Assembly: GCA_028284565.1 (NCBI GenBank)
Contig: JANQRM010000159.1
Location: 1 to 44,706 of the forward strand
Length of the DNA stretch: 44,706 nt
Source: Anaerolineae bacterium
GTDB taxonomy: Bacteria; Chloroflexota; Anaerolineae; Aggregatilineales; Phototrophicaceae
Direction of reading: 5' to 3'
Shown: piece by piece, positions 26,298 to 34,969 of the stretch
Numbering within the stretch: position 1 is the stretch's first letter
Layout: each line of letters starts with the position of its first letter
Notes under the pieces: model-generated
Databases searched by the model: none
Told to the model about the DNA's origin: nothing
Seen by the model: only the letters and a program-made list of their open reading frames with translations
Program-made: the position numbers and the translations under genes

Positions 26298-27122
26298 TTA
26301 GGGTAGCACTTCCATTTTAGTGAGCAGGCGACGTAATAAATTATTACGGAATATAGGGTCGGAATCGATGTTTAAGACAAAGAAGTAACGATTGTCTTCG
26401 CGTTCTATGACACCTACAAACCAGCCAAATTGAGTATTCCCCTGCGTACCCGTTTTCCCACTAAGCCGATACTCGTCTGTTTCTTCACGGATTAAAATCT
26501 CCTGCACGATGTCCACAGTGCGCTCAGAGAAGGGGAGTTCACTATTGTAAAGTTGACGCAGGAAGGTCATTTGCTCAAAGGCGGAAATCTCTAAACCACC
26601 ACCCAACCAAAAGGGGCGTTGCTCCCCAAAAGGCGTATCAGTCACCCAGAATGAGACATCTTGATTGCCATAGTCCACATCGCTTACCCACTGTTGCATT
26701 CGTTCTTGCCCGATACCCAATGCAACCTCGAAGAAGTACCAGACAACGGAATATTGCATCGCTGATTGTAAGTCATGATCTCGCCACCATGTGCTTAAAT
26801 CTATCGGACCGACATTCGAGAAGGGCGGGTATTTTGCATCATCGTATGCAATCGTGAAATCCATGTCTGTGACCACGCCGGTTTCGAGGGCGATGGCGGC
26901 ATTTAATATTTTGAATGTTGAGAAAGGTGGGAAGCGTTGTGTTGCACGGGTGGGATTATAGACCGTCAAGACATCTTGCACTTCATCATACAAAAGGAAC
27001 GTCCCCTCATGACCGTCAAATAGTTCGGCAATGTCGATGGGGTCAGTTTGTGCATGGAGTGACTGCCAACTGATAATCAGCAGAGTAATGAATAAGATTG
27101 CAATCCGCCAGATAGAATTCAC
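26298..27122 (-). CDS. class D (OXA-type) beta-lactamase
   Basis: A 274-residue protein with a signal peptide ending near SLHAQ. All class D motifs are present: S68-T-F-K71 (nucleophile and the lysine that is carbamylated in this class), S125-V-V, Y151-G-N, the tryptophan in PFWLGGG (about 172), and K223-T-G. It is probably a periplasmic or surface serine beta-lactamase; the spectrum cannot be told, and a penicillin-binding sensor role is possible. The start is GTG 27122, preceded by AGGAG at five bases. That site overlaps the stop codon of the upstream SRPBCC pseudogene, so the genes form one transcription unit. Confidence 0.9.
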   Translation of the reverse strand: MNSIWRIAILFITLLIISWQSLHAQTDPIDIAELFDGHEGTFLLYDEVQDVLTVYNPTRATQRFPPFSTFKILNAAIALETGVVTDMDFTIAYDDAKYPPFSNVGPIDLSTWWRDHDLQSAMQYSVVWYFFEVALGIGQERMQQWVSDVDYGNQDVSFWVTDTPFGEQRPFWLGGGLEISAFEQMTFLRQLYNSELPFSERTVDIVQEILIREETDEYRLSGKTGTQGNTQFGWFVGVIEREDNRYFFVLNIDSDPIFRNNLLRRLLTKMEVLP

Positions 27123-27130
27123 ACAAGCTC

Positions 27131-27612
27131 CTAAGGTGTTGGTTGTTCCGGTTTGCGTTTGATAATGGTGTAGGTCTCGCGGTTGGCTCGCCATTCTTCA
27201 TTCGTGAAACCTTCACCTGTCTTTAAGTAATGTGCTGTCGAATCGAGTATCCACCCCAGCCTTCCAGACAATTTTGTATCCACATTGGGTTATCAAGGCA
27301 GACCTGCTCAATGCTCATCTCAGTTGAATCGCTTTTCGCTGTAAGCGTCAACATCGAGGTGTTTTGTGGATACGCTTCCCATGCGAAGACGAGCTTTTCG
27401 TTGAGAACAATTTCCTGATAGACAAAAGTTTCGCCACCGTCTTTTTTGGCTTAGAATGTCACTTGATTCTTGCCGCCGCGGAAATCAATCTCGGCGTGAT
27501 GCGAGCCATGAATGCTGACATAGGCTTCGGGGTCTTTCCATGTCTCCCAGATGGCTTGTGGGGTGGCGTTGATGGTGCGCTTCACAGTGATGATGTAATG
27601 CTTCTCTGACAT
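27131..27612 (-). pseudogene. decayed SRPBCC (AHSA1-like) gene
   Basis: Translation from ATG 27612 gives an AHSA1/SRPBCC protein (MSEKHYIITVKRTINATPQA, then WETWKDPEAYVSIHG). It is broken by a TAA at codon 54 (27451-27453). The same frame resumes with AKKDGGETFVYQEIVLNEKL, then in the run GGGG one base is missing; the next frame reads WILDSTAHYLKTGEGFTNEE and ends at TAG 27131-27133. Restoring one G and one sense codon gives an ordinary 160-residue protein. Two separate lesions make sequencing error a poor explanation. The final codon overlaps the ribosome-binding site of the beta-lactamase. Confidence 0.85.
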
Positions 27613-27703
27613 GGCTTTGTCCTTAATGGTGTTGCTGTTAATCTATATTAAACAAATATTCAACATTCAACAAATTTTATATAGAACCAATTATCTTGAT
27701 AGG

Positions 27704-27733
27704 TTGACCCGTCTATAGATGATGGGCTAGATT
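27704..27733 (+). promoter_or_regulatory. sigma-70-type promoter of the MerB-like operon
   Basis: TTGACC at 27704-27709 and TAGATT at 27728-27733, spaced by 18 bases, lie 26 bases before the start at 27759. Confidence 0.45.
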
Positions 27734-27758
27734 TGTGGGGAGAGATAAAGGAACGGGT

Positions 27759-28451
27759 ATGACAGCACAGACACTGACACATGGATTACTCCATCATCAT
27801 ATTTTGCAGTTCATTATTGATAAGGGCTATGCGCCGAATAATGCTGAATTATCATCTCTGTTGGATGTCTCAGACGAAGTGATTGTGGATGCGCTCTATG
27901 CTTTGCAAGAGTATCATGGGGTGGTGTTGCATCCGAATAGCACTAAGATTTGGGTTGTTCATCCTTTTGCACTTGCGCCGACCAATTTTGTGGTTCGCAC
28001 GGATGCCCAATCATGGTGGGGCAATTGTGCGTGGTGTTCGCTGGGAGTGGCAGCATTGCTTAAACAAGACGCGATGATTACGACGACCTTAGGCGCAGAT
28101 GGCGAGCAAATTGGGATTCATATCCGCGATGGGCAGGTGGCCGAGGAAGATTATGTGGTGCATTTCCCTATCCCGATGACCCAAGCATGGGACAATGTGA
28201 TTTACACCTGTAGCAACATGCTCCTATTCAAAGATAAGGCGGATGTCGAGCGGTGGTGCCATCAGCATCGGATGAAAAAGGGGGATGTCCAACCCTTGCC
28301 ACATATCTGGGACTTCGCACAGGTCTGGTATGGCAATCACCTCAATCCGCAATGGGAGAAGTGGACAAATCAGCAAGCCTATGAGATATTCCAACGCTTT
28401 AATCTGACGCACGATGTCTGGTGTATTCCGTTATCAGATGAGCGATTCTGA
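27759..28451 (+). CDS. organomercurial lyase (MerB)-like protein with altered active site
   Basis: A 230-residue protein with a winged-helix-like N-terminus (LLHHHILQFIIDKGYAPN, LLDVSDEVIVDALYAL) and the MerB core WWGNCAWCSLGVAALL. MerB cleaves C-Hg bonds with two cysteines and one aspartate (C96, D99, C159 in the plasmid enzyme). Here C93 matches C96 and C151 (YTCSNMLLF) matches C159, but the aspartate position is glycine (G96), and an extra cysteine is at C90. It may bind metal without lyase activity. No merA, merP or merR is nearby. AAAGGA lies six bases before ATG 27759, deciding it against the upstream GTG. Confidence 0.75.
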   Translation: MTAQTLTHGLLHHHILQFIIDKGYAPNNAELSSLLDVSDEVIVDALYALQEYHGVVLHPNSTKIWVVHPFALAPTNFVVRTDAQSWWGNCAWCSLGVAALLKQDAMITTTLGADGEQIGIHIRDGQVAEEDYVVHFPIPMTQAWDNVIYTCSNMLLFKDKADVERWCHQHRMKKGDVQPLPHIWDFAQVWYGNHLNPQWEKWTNQQAYEIFQRFNLTHDVWCIPLSDERF

Positions 28452-28463
28452 TAAGGTGTAATT

Positions 28464-29336
28464 ATGGATGCAGAATCAATTGATGAGCTCTGGAATTATA
28501 GCGACCCTGCTGGAACAGAAGCCAAATTCCGAGAACTCTTGCACGAAACAAGTGAGGATACCGCCTTTCACGCGGAAATACGGACACAGATTGCGCGTAC
28601 CTATTCCCTCCGCCGACAATTTGATACAGCACATGAGATTTTGAATCAGGTTGAAGGGATGCTCACGGACGACATGCCCCGCGCACGCATTCGCTATCTC
28701 TTGGAACGGGGGCGGACATACAATTCTGCGAAACAGGTTGATAAAGCCAGCCTTTTGTTTATGGACGCATGGACACTTGCACAAAATGCAGGTGAGGATT
28801 TTTATGCGGTGGATGCGGCACATATGCTGGCGATTGTCGAGACTGGCACACAAGCACTCGACTGGAATTTGAAAGCAGTTGCTTATGCCGAAGCAAGTTC
28901 ACAATCCCGCGTAAAGCAATGGCTGGGGTCGCTCTATAACAACATCGGCTGGACCTATCACGATATGGGCGATTACGACTCTGCACTCGACATCTTCCAC
29001 AAAGCCGAAGCATGGCAAGCGGAACACGGTAAACCAGATAATCATCGCATTGCAACATGGTGCATCGGGCGTACCTTGCGGTCATTGGGACGCATCGAAG
29101 AAGCACTTGAATTGCAACAAGCCCAACTGCGCGATTATGAAAAAATAGGCGAGAAGCCAGGCTATACCTACGAGGAAATTGGGGAATGTCTGCTAGTGTT
29201 GGGTCGAGATGATGAAGCATCACCCTATTTTGCACAAGCCTATGAACAACTCGCAAAAGACTCATGGCTGGTCGCCAATGAAGCAGAGCGTCTTAATCGA
29301 CTGATAGAACTTGGAAGGATAACTAAGGATGAATGA
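28464..29336 (+). CDS. tetratricopeptide-repeat protein
   Basis: A 290-residue all-helical protein. TPR motifs recur: IRTQIARTYSLRRQFDTAHEIL, then LYNNIGWTYHDMGDYDSALDIF (about 155-176), CIGRTLRSLGRIEEALELQ and ECLLVLGRDDEASPYFAQAY. No signal peptide, so it is a cytoplasmic scaffold or adaptor. AAGGTG precedes the ATG, 12 bases after the MerB-like gene. Its 3' end overlaps the following small gene (ATGA type), so all four genes from 27759 to 30289 form one operon. Confidence 0.8.
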   Translation: MDAESIDELWNYSDPAGTEAKFRELLHETSEDTAFHAEIRTQIARTYSLRRQFDTAHEILNQVEGMLTDDMPRARIRYLLERGRTYNSAKQVDKASLLFMDAWTLAQNAGEDFYAVDAAHMLAIVETGTQALDWNLKAVAYAEASSQSRVKQWLGSLYNNIGWTYHDMGDYDSALDIFHKAEAWQAEHGKPDNHRIATWCIGRTLRSLGRIEEALELQQAQLRDYEKIGEKPGYTYEEIGECLLVLGRDDEASPYFAQAYEQLAKDSWLVANEAERLNRLIELGRITKDE

Positions 29337-29550
29337 TAAGAAGCAGTCATCAGATGACCAGTCAAAAGATGATGCCTTTATAGAGATTAGGTCAGTAGAA
29401 TACTTCGATAAACTCTTAGGTATGACACTAGAAGAACGATCCAAGAATATCAAAAAGAGTTGCGAGCTTTCAAGGAACAACAAGCTAAGCAGAAACAAGA
29501 AGAGAAGCAAACGAACAACGACGAAACTAAGGATGAAACTGAATGAGTAA
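29329..29550 (+). CDS. small charged protein, probably frameshifted
   Basis: The ATG at 29329 overlaps the TPR gene stop and follows AAGG. The first 37 residues (MNDKKQSSDDQSKDDAFIEI, then EYFDKLLGMTLEER) read normally. After about 29440 this frame becomes a serine/arginine/lysine string. The -1 frame gives EYQKELRAFKEQQAKQKQEE and an acidic end at TGA 29544-29546, which makes a tidy 4-base ATGA overlap with the SDR start. The intact form was therefore probably about 72 residues with a coiled-coil C-terminus. Either a one-base loss, a sequence error or ribosomal slippage at CAAAAAG (29451-29457) accounts for it. Confidence 0.5.
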   Translation: MNDKKQSSDDQSKDDAFIEIRSVEYFDKLLGMTLEERSKNIKKSCELSRNNKLSRNKKRSKRTTTKLRMKLNE

Positions 29551-30289
29551 AGTTACGATTGTAACAGGCGGGGGTAGTGGAATTGGCAAGGCGATTGCGA
29601 AAGCCTTCGTGGGTGCAGATTATAAGGTTGTCATCATCGGGCGCACGGAATCGAAATTGCAGGCGGTGGTCGATGAGTATGGCGATGCCGTAAGCTATCA
29701 AGTCGCAGATGTCGGTATCCGTGAACAGGTGGAAAGGGCAGTCGGGGCAATTGTCGAGAATCATCCTCAAATTGATGCGCTGATCAACAATGCTGGTTTC
29801 GTTGGGGGGATTTCTGTCGAGATGGACTTAGCCAAAGCCGAATCTAAATGGGATAGCGTGATGGATGCCAATCTCAAAGGCTCATTTCTTATGTCGATGG
29901 CTTGCGCGAAATATCTGGCGCGTCCGGGTGGGCGAGTTATCAACATGGGATCGATTGCGGCGTATACAGGGGGCAGTCGTGGCGGAGTCTTGGCATATGC
30001 CTCAGCAAAGATGGGCTTGCATGGGCTGACGGCTGGCTTAGCAAAAGAACTCTCTACACAGGGAATCACAGTCAACACCATTCATCCCGGCTTGATATTG
30101 GATACGGACTTCTTTGGGGGTCCCTTGCCCCAAGAGCAGATTGACCGTCGCGTTGTCGAAATCCCCATGAATCGCCCCGGTATGCCAGAGGATATTGCTG
30201 AAACCGTGTTGTTCCTCTGCTCAGACAAAGCCAGTTACATCACGGGTGAAGCGATTAATGTCAATGGGGGTTGGTTGTTTGGACGTTAG
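29543..30289 (+). CDS. short-chain dehydrogenase/reductase (FabG-like)
   Basis: A 248-residue classical SDR. The cofactor motif is TGGGSGIGKAIA (TGxxxGxG), with R40-T-E suggesting NADP. NNAG is at about 86-89, the catalytic serine in MGSIAAY (about 138), and Y-A-S-A-K at about 152-156. The C-terminus (EAINVNGGWLF) is typical of FabG/3-oxoacyl reductase-like members. It is the last gene of the MerB-like operon. Its 3' end overlaps the convergent LtrA gene by 29 bases. The substrate is unknown. Confidence 0.85.
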   Translation: MSKVTIVTGGGSGIGKAIAKAFVGADYKVVIIGRTESKLQAVVDEYGDAVSYQVADVGIREQVERAVGAIVENHPQIDALINNAGFVGGISVEMDLAKAESKWDSVMDANLKGSFLMSMACAKYLARPGGRVINMGSIAAYTGGSRGGVLAYASAKMGLHGLTAGLAKELSTQGITVNTIHPGLILDTDFFGGPLPQEQIDRRVVEIPMNRPGMPEDIAETVLFLCSDKASYITGEAINVNGGWLFGR

Positions 30290-31538
30290 GCACGGCTGTT
30301 CTGTTAGCAATTTGTGTTTCCTGTCTGTGATCAATCGCTTTTATCCATGATAGGAAGCCAAAGAAGACAGGTGCAAGCATTAGCACAATAATGACAATCA
30401 ACAGTGGAAGGGTCTCTAAAATGGTGAAACCGAGAACAAAAATCACGATGCCTGCAATAAGCATCACAACTTGACCAATGCGAAACGTCTGACGCAATTC
30501 GTCGGGTAATTGTAAGGTTTCGATGAGTAGGGCAATGCCAGCTAATGTCAGTGCAATGGCAATGACAAGCAACCATCTCACATCGGTGGGTAGAGGTTCG
30601 CCAGCGTGTTCCACCACATTGAGAACTGATGCGCCAATAACCGCAATACCACCTGTGACGGATAGATGCGTATAGAGCCATCCCCCATAATGGAGATAGC
30701 CTTTATGAGGGAGGCGATGAGATACAAAGTCAAAATACAACCACCATAGACCAATCGCAATCGCCATCCCGATACCCCCGATGAGACCAACTTCCAAGGT
30801 CAAGCCATGGTGTTCAGCGACTCCCTGAACCACAGCAACAATAACTTCACCTAATACAATGATGGTAAACAACCCAAATCGTTCAACTAATGAAGCCGTT
30901 GCAGTTCGGCTCAATTCAAGTTGATTTTGAATCACAGGATTGTTGCGACTTCGATTAAAGAGTGTGATGGTTAGCGTGATAGGTAAGGTGACAGACAACA
31001 AGACCGCGAATGCCCATAGATAAAAGCGTAACGGGGCTTCTACAAAAACCGAGATGATAAAGAGTGTTGTGGTAAGTAAGAATGCAATGGTATACGGAGT
31101 AGATAAAGGGCGATGATTGGGGTCATGAACCCCAGTACGCCACCACATATAGGTTAAGATCAATTGGAATGCCGCGTAGGATAAGGCAAAGCCAACGGAT
31201 GTATCGCCGAGCGCATCATGAGCAAAGACTGCCATTGATGCGACACAAAACATCTGCATAAAGGTAAACATACGGGTGCGTATATCATTATTCCCATGAA
31301 TGTCATGATAAATCGTGCCATTAATCCACGCCCACCAGACAATCACAAACAGAAAGAGGAAGTTGCCGATGTGTTCGAGGTCGATATGACTGGCAAGTGC
31401 ATGAGTCAGTTCAGCAATCAGCACGACGTACACAAGGTCATAGAAGAGTTCAAGAAAGGTAACTTGTCGATGGTCAGGACGGTGAGCGATATCGCGGGGC
31501 GGTTGCCACCACTGACGAAAATTACGAAACACGATCAT
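30261..31538 (-). CDS. ltrA: low-temperature-requirement A family membrane protein
   Basis: A 425-residue integral membrane protein. The N-terminal signature VTFLELFYDLVYVVLIAELTHAL and HGNNDIRTRMFTFMQM with WWAWINGTIYHD match the LtrA family (Listeria LtrA and relatives). About ten hydrophobic segments follow, with LVERFGLFTIIVLGEVIVAVVQ and GIGLWWLYFDF-type stretches in the middle. The biochemical role of the family is not established. The only remarkable context is the 29-base 3' overlap with the convergent SDR. Confidence 0.85.
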   Translation of the reverse strand: MIVFRNFRQWWQPPRDIAHRPDHRQVTFLELFYDLVYVVLIAELTHALASHIDLEHIGNFLFLFVIVWWAWINGTIYHDIHGNNDIRTRMFTFMQMFCVASMAVFAHDALGDTSVGFALSYAAFQLILTYMWWRTGVHDPNHRPLSTPYTIAFLLTTTLFIISVFVEAPLRFYLWAFAVLLSVTLPITLTITLFNRSRNNPVIQNQLELSRTATASLVERFGLFTIIVLGEVIVAVVQGVAEHHGLTLEVGLIGGIGMAIAIGLWWLYFDFVSHRLPHKGYLHYGGWLYTHLSVTGGIAVIGASVLNVVEHAGEPLPTDVRWLLVIAIALTLAGIALLIETLQLPDELRQTFRIGQVVMLIAGIVIFVLGFTILETLPLLIVIIVLMLAPVFFGFLSWIKAIDHRQETQIANRTAVPNVQTTNPH

Positions 31539-31601
31539 AATTTGAGCTTTCGGTTTGAATAGATTCTTGTTGTCAATTTACTTTAGTATCGTTGAGGGGT
31601 G

Positions 31602-32189
31602 TCAGACTTTTTGACATTCTGCATCGAGTACCGACAGAATGGTTTCAACCACCATCTCCAATTTTCTGGAATCGCCTTCATACTTACCCATGGTTGTGAT
31701 TCCCTGTATCGAGAATAGGAGGAAGGTGGCTAGGCGTTTACAATCGGCTTCGGATGAGAGTTTCCCTTGCTCCCACATCGCATGAAGATTTTTTAGTAAG
31801 AGTCTCTCAATCGCTTCGAGAGTTTCACGGATAATCTCCATACTCGTTTGGGTGACGAGATGTTTTTCATTGATGGTCATGGTCATCAAGCAACCGCGAC
31901 AATTGGGTTCATAGCTCATCCCCCGAAAATAGCGTTGGATGTTTTCCATGCCATAGGGTTCTTGGTCAAGTACTGCTTGGGATTGCTGAAACCCCATGCC
32001 TGTATATAGCGCAAGGGCATCATGAAACAGCGATTCTTTGTTGCCAAATTCGGCATAGAGTGTCTTCTTATTGAGACCCGTCGCTTGGGTCAAATCGGCA
32101 AGGGAGGTTCCGTGATAACCTTTGTGCCAGAAGGCATTCATGGCTTTTGCGAGTGCTTCTTCCCGTACATATTCTTTCCGACGACCCAT
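31602..32189 (-). CDS. TetR/AcrR-family regulator
   Basis: A 195-residue regulator with an N-terminal HTH: EEALAKAMNAFWHKGYHGTSLADLTQATGLNKKTLYAEFGNKESLF. The ligand-binding half carries RGCLM (about 100), a motif found in TetR proteins of the NemR/AcuR type that respond to electrophiles. It follows the SDR gene at 32250 on the same strand, 60 bases downstream, so the SDR may be co-transcribed, but the SDR operator pair is shared with the other TetR gene (33267). Confidence 0.85.
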   Translation of the reverse strand: MGRRKEYVREEALAKAMNAFWHKGYHGTSLADLTQATGLNKKTLYAEFGNKESLFHDALALYTGMGFQQSQAVLDQEPYGMENIQRYFRGMSYEPNCRGCLMTMTINEKHLVTQTSMEIIRETLEAIERLLLKNLHAMWEQGKLSSEADCKRLATFLLFSIQGITTMGKYEGDSRKLEMVVETILSVLDAECQKV

Positions 32190-32249
32190 AGCGACTCATT
32201 TCATCTCACCAGCATAATCATCCTATTGTAGCATGACCCAAGCGGTGAT

Positions 32250-33197
32250 TTAAGCGGTTGCCACACCCTGTTCAAGCGCAGAGTATGTGATGCCCGTTAA
32301 TTTTTCAGATGCTTCCCAAAGACGCTTGGCAATTTCCTCATCATAAGCATCCGCTTTTGCGCGGACTTTCTTAGGATACCCGCGCATGTTCATGAAATGA
32401 GGACCAATGAAGTCACAACCGTTGGCATCGGGAGAGACAGCCGCATAGAGTTGGGGCAATGCACCCTGCGCCTGACTTTGTGCCATGACACGCCCCAAGA
32501 CAGGGTAGAGTATGCGTTCAATCAACGCACCAGAATGGGCGGTACTCGTACTTTGCAGATTGGTGGAGGAATATCCCGGATGGGCAGAGAGGCTGATGGT
32601 ATTCACACCTGCTTCTTCTAAGCGTTTCTGCAATTCGTTGGCAAACAAGATATTCGCCAGCTTGCTTTGACTATAAGCTCCATAACGGGTGTAGCTTTGT
32701 TCACCCATCAAATCATCGAAATTCATTGTCCCAAAGAAGTTGGCACTACTGCTGACAGACACTACACGACTATTGGGCGTTTGGATAATCAGGTCAATCA
32801 GTAAACCTGTGAGCGCGAAATGCCCCAGATGATTCACACCAAACTGAATCTCAAAACCGTCGGCTGTCTCTCCGCGAGGAATACCCATAATCCCAGCGTT
32901 ATTGATGAGCAGGTCGAGTCGGTCATAATTCGCACGATAGGTTTCTGCAAAGACGTTGACGGATGCTAGACTGCCAAGGTCGAGTTGCATCAATTCAACC
33001 GTCGCATGGGGAACTTTAGCTTTCACTTGATTGAGCGCGTCTTGTCCTTTGCTCATATTGCGACACGCCATAATGACCGTCGCATTTTTTTCCGCAAGCG
33101 CGAGTGAAGTTTCATAACCTAAGCCACTGTTTGCGCCTGTGACGATGACCACTCGTCCACTTTGATCAGGAATGTCTTTTGTTGTCCACCGAGCCAT
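32250..33197 (-). CDS. short-chain dehydrogenase, retinol-dehydrogenase/WWOX-like
   Basis: A 315-residue SDR. TGANSGLGYETSLALAE is the cofactor motif, ACRNMSKG marks NADP use, LLINNAGIMG is at about 95, then FGVNHLGHFALTG, the catalytic serine in VSVSSSAN and Y-S-Q-S-K at about 175. This group acts on lipophilic carbonyls or alcohols. AAGGAG lies six bases before the ATG. An 18-bp operator at 33233-33250, identical to that of the TetR gene at 33267, lies 36 bases upstream, so the TetR protein very probably controls it. Confidence 0.85.
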   Translation of the reverse strand: MARWTTKDIPDQSGRVVIVTGANSGLGYETSLALAEKNATVIMACRNMSKGQDALNQVKAKVPHATVELMQLDLGSLASVNVFAETYRANYDRLDLLINNAGIMGIPRGETADGFEIQFGVNHLGHFALTGLLIDLIIQTPNSRVVSVSSSANFFGTMNFDDLMGEQSYTRYGAYSQSKLANILFANELQKRLEEAGVNTISLSAHPGYSSTNLQSTSTAHSGALIERILYPVLGRVMAQSQAQGALPQLYAAVSPDANGCDFIGPHFMNMRGYPKKVRAKADAYDEEIAKRLWEASEKLTGITYSALEQGVATA

Positions 33198-33232
33198 GAG
33201 GTTTCTCCTTATCTTCTAGCTCTTATTGACAG

Positions 33233-33250
33233 ATTGAACGTTCATTCAAT
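33233..33250. promoter_or_regulatory. TetR operator, copy 1
   Basis: ATTGAACGTTCATTCAAT, a near-palindrome around TGAACG-TT-CATTCA, identical over 18 bases to 33866-33883. It lies between the SDR start (33197) and the TetR stop (33267), in the SDR promoter region. Confidence 0.75.
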
Positions 33251-33266
33251 ACCATACAAAAAAATA

Positions 33267-33851
33267 TTACGCTTCAATAGCACGCCGACACGCCACCGCA
33301 ATCGACTTCAGCATGTTTTCATCTAGCTGCACATCACCATTGATTTGCCGTTTGGCTAAACCCACTGCGACACCCATAGTCAGTTCATACAACACAACAT
33401 AAGGCAACTGGCGGATATAACCTGCTTCGAAATTACTTTGGATCATCTGCATGAGTGTTGCCAAATTCTCGTCTTCACTCATTAGCATGGAGTCTTCATC
33501 CCAATTTTTGTGGAAAGGAGAGTTCTCGTATTGTTCAAGGAACTTCGTTTCCTTTGGATTCGAGATGTGGAAATCAAAGGCATTCAACCACAATTGTTCC
33601 ATATCATCAGGAAAGGGGTTATCCTGTGGATTGCTTTGCAAAAGAGCAGAAGAATAGCGCGATTTAATTTCGCGGTACAACTCGTGTATCAGCGCGTCTT
33701 TGTTGTCAAAATAGTGATAGATAATCCCTGCGCTTACTTTAGACCGCTTAGCAATCTGTGACATCGGCGTATCATGAAAACCCCGTTCAGCGACGAGGTC
33801 GAGTGTCGCCGAGAGGATTGCATTGCGCTTGTCTTGGGTTGCAGTTACCAT
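33267..33851 (-). CDS. TetR-family regulator controlling itself and the SDR
   Basis: A 194-residue regulator. The HTH is RNAILSATLDLVAERGFHDT, then SQIAKRSKVSAGIIYHYFDNKDALI. The C-terminal half is helical with no recognised ligand motif. The start is set at ATG 33851; a longer frame to 33878 would start inside the operator palindrome. The same 18-bp operator precedes this gene (33866-33883) and the downstream SDR gene (33233-33250), the usual pattern of an autorepressor with one target. Confidence 0.85.
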   Translation of the reverse strand: MVTATQDKRNAILSATLDLVAERGFHDTPMSQIAKRSKVSAGIIYHYFDNKDALIHELYREIKSRYSSALLQSNPQDNPFPDDMEQLWLNAFDFHISNPKETKFLEQYENSPFHKNWDEDSMLMSEDENLATLMQMIQSNFEAGYIRQLPYVVLYELTMGVAVGLAKRQINGDVQLDENMLKSIAVACRRAIEA

Positions 33852-33865
33852 AATCTCATCACTAG

Positions 33866-33883
33866 ATTGAACGTTCATTCAAT
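33866..33883. promoter_or_regulatory. TetR operator, copy 2
   Basis: Identical 18 bases to 33233-33250, ending 15 bases before the TetR start codon. It fits autoregulation. Confidence 0.75.
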
Positions 33884-33965
33884 AGAATATCAAACTTATG
33901 TCGCACTGTCAAGCACGTTTTTAAGATAGGGCGATCATTTCCGATATATGGAGTGAAACTGTCTC

Positions 33966-34295
33966 TTATTTCTGCTTATTCGCTATGGCGACTTGGTGGG
34001 CGGTTCTTGCCCATTCGATAAGGCGGTCCGTATCCTCAACTACTTCGGCTGGGACATGATAGTAGGGCATCCCTTTGCCCTTGCTCGAAGAATTAAATTG
34101 CTCCCCACCGAGGGCTTCGTAATCTGCCCGATTGGAATCATCCACGCGAAAATACAGAGTAGCGTCCCCAGTCAGTTTGGCGAACATCACTTCATCAAGG
34201 AAGAAGCCAACCCCGCCAAACATCTTCTTAGAACGAACTGCACCTAATGGCGTGACTTGCTCAATGAACCATGTCGTTTTTTCGTCTTTGGTCAT
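33966..34295 (-). CDS. TfoX N-terminal domain protein
   Basis: A 109-residue protein consisting only of the TfoX/Sxy N-terminal domain: PLGAVRSKKMFGGVGFFLDEVMFAKL, then LYFRVDDSNRADYEALGGEQF and MPYYHVP. In Gammaproteobacteria the full TfoX/Sxy activates competence; stand-alone N-domain proteins are common elsewhere with unknown role. Its ATG overlaps the stop of the SRPBCC gene by four bases, so the two are coupled. Confidence 0.9.
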   Translation of the reverse strand: MTKDEKTTWFIEQVTPLGAVRSKKMFGGVGFFLDEVMFAKLTGDATLYFRVDDSNRADYEALGGEQFNSSSKGKGMPYYHVPAEVVEDTDRLIEWARTAHQVAIANKQK

Positions 34296-34759
34296 GCGGT
34301 GGCGCGTTCTGTGATAGGTTGGGCTTCGACATAATTTTTCAAACTCAGAATCATATCATCCAAGGTCTTTTTCATCATCCGTGCGAATACACGCTCTAGT
34401 ATCAGCGCGAAGATACCACCTTTCATTTCATACTGCATCGACTGATGGAGTGTTGTTTGTCCATTCTGTTCGGATAATTCAAAGGTGACAAGGTTAGATT
34501 TCATTGGCACTTTAACAAATTCAAAAATCTCGATTTGAAAGGAAATCCCCTCATTCCAATCATGGATGCGCTCATGTAATTCGGTTCCATCCTCAAAGAT
34601 GCAATAACGGGATGCGCCGACTCCGCGATGGGTGTCCGATGTATACCGCACGCTTTGTAGTCCGGGGAGGTAATACTGAATCGCCGTAAGGTTCGAGATG
34701 ATGTCCCAAACTTGTGCTTTGGGGGCATGAATTGTCATGTGACTGCCAACGGTTTTCAT
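34292..34759 (-). CDS. SRPBCC-fold (polyketide cyclase/START-like) protein
   Basis: A 155-residue protein with the SRPBCC start HMTIHAPKAQVWDIISNLTAIQYYLPGL, central strands (GTELHERIHDWNEG) and the long C-terminal helix (LERVFARMMKKTLDDMILSLKNYVE). The fold binds hydrophobic ligands in a deep cavity; the ligand is unknown. AGGA precedes the ATG at seven bases. It is the first gene of a two-gene unit with the TfoX-N protein. Confidence 0.85.
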   Translation of the reverse strand: MKTVGSHMTIHAPKAQVWDIISNLTAIQYYLPGLQSVRYTSDTHRGVGASRYCIFEDGTELHERIHDWNEGISFQIEIFEFVKVPMKSNLVTFELSEQNGQTTLHQSMQYEMKGGIFALILERVFARMMKKTLDDMILSLKNYVEAQPITERATA

Positions 34760-34969
34760 AATGTTTTCCTATTGTCTAATATTTATCATTTTCATTGTAA
34801 CCGATTGGTTACTTATTGGCAATCGATGGATAGAACCAATTTTCTTATTTACGGGATGGTGATATCAGCAATCAAAGGTATGCTGACTGTCCTCCAATAA
34901 GGGTATTGGGTATTTATTGCAGTTAAATTCTCTTTTCCAAAATAATTCCATCTTTCTCGCATGAAGCGG

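Noticed and set aside
29451..29457. Programmed -1 frameshift at CAAAAAG
   Set aside because: The heptamer is not a full X-XXY-YYZ slip site and no downstream stem-loop is evident; a one-base deletion or sequence error is simpler.
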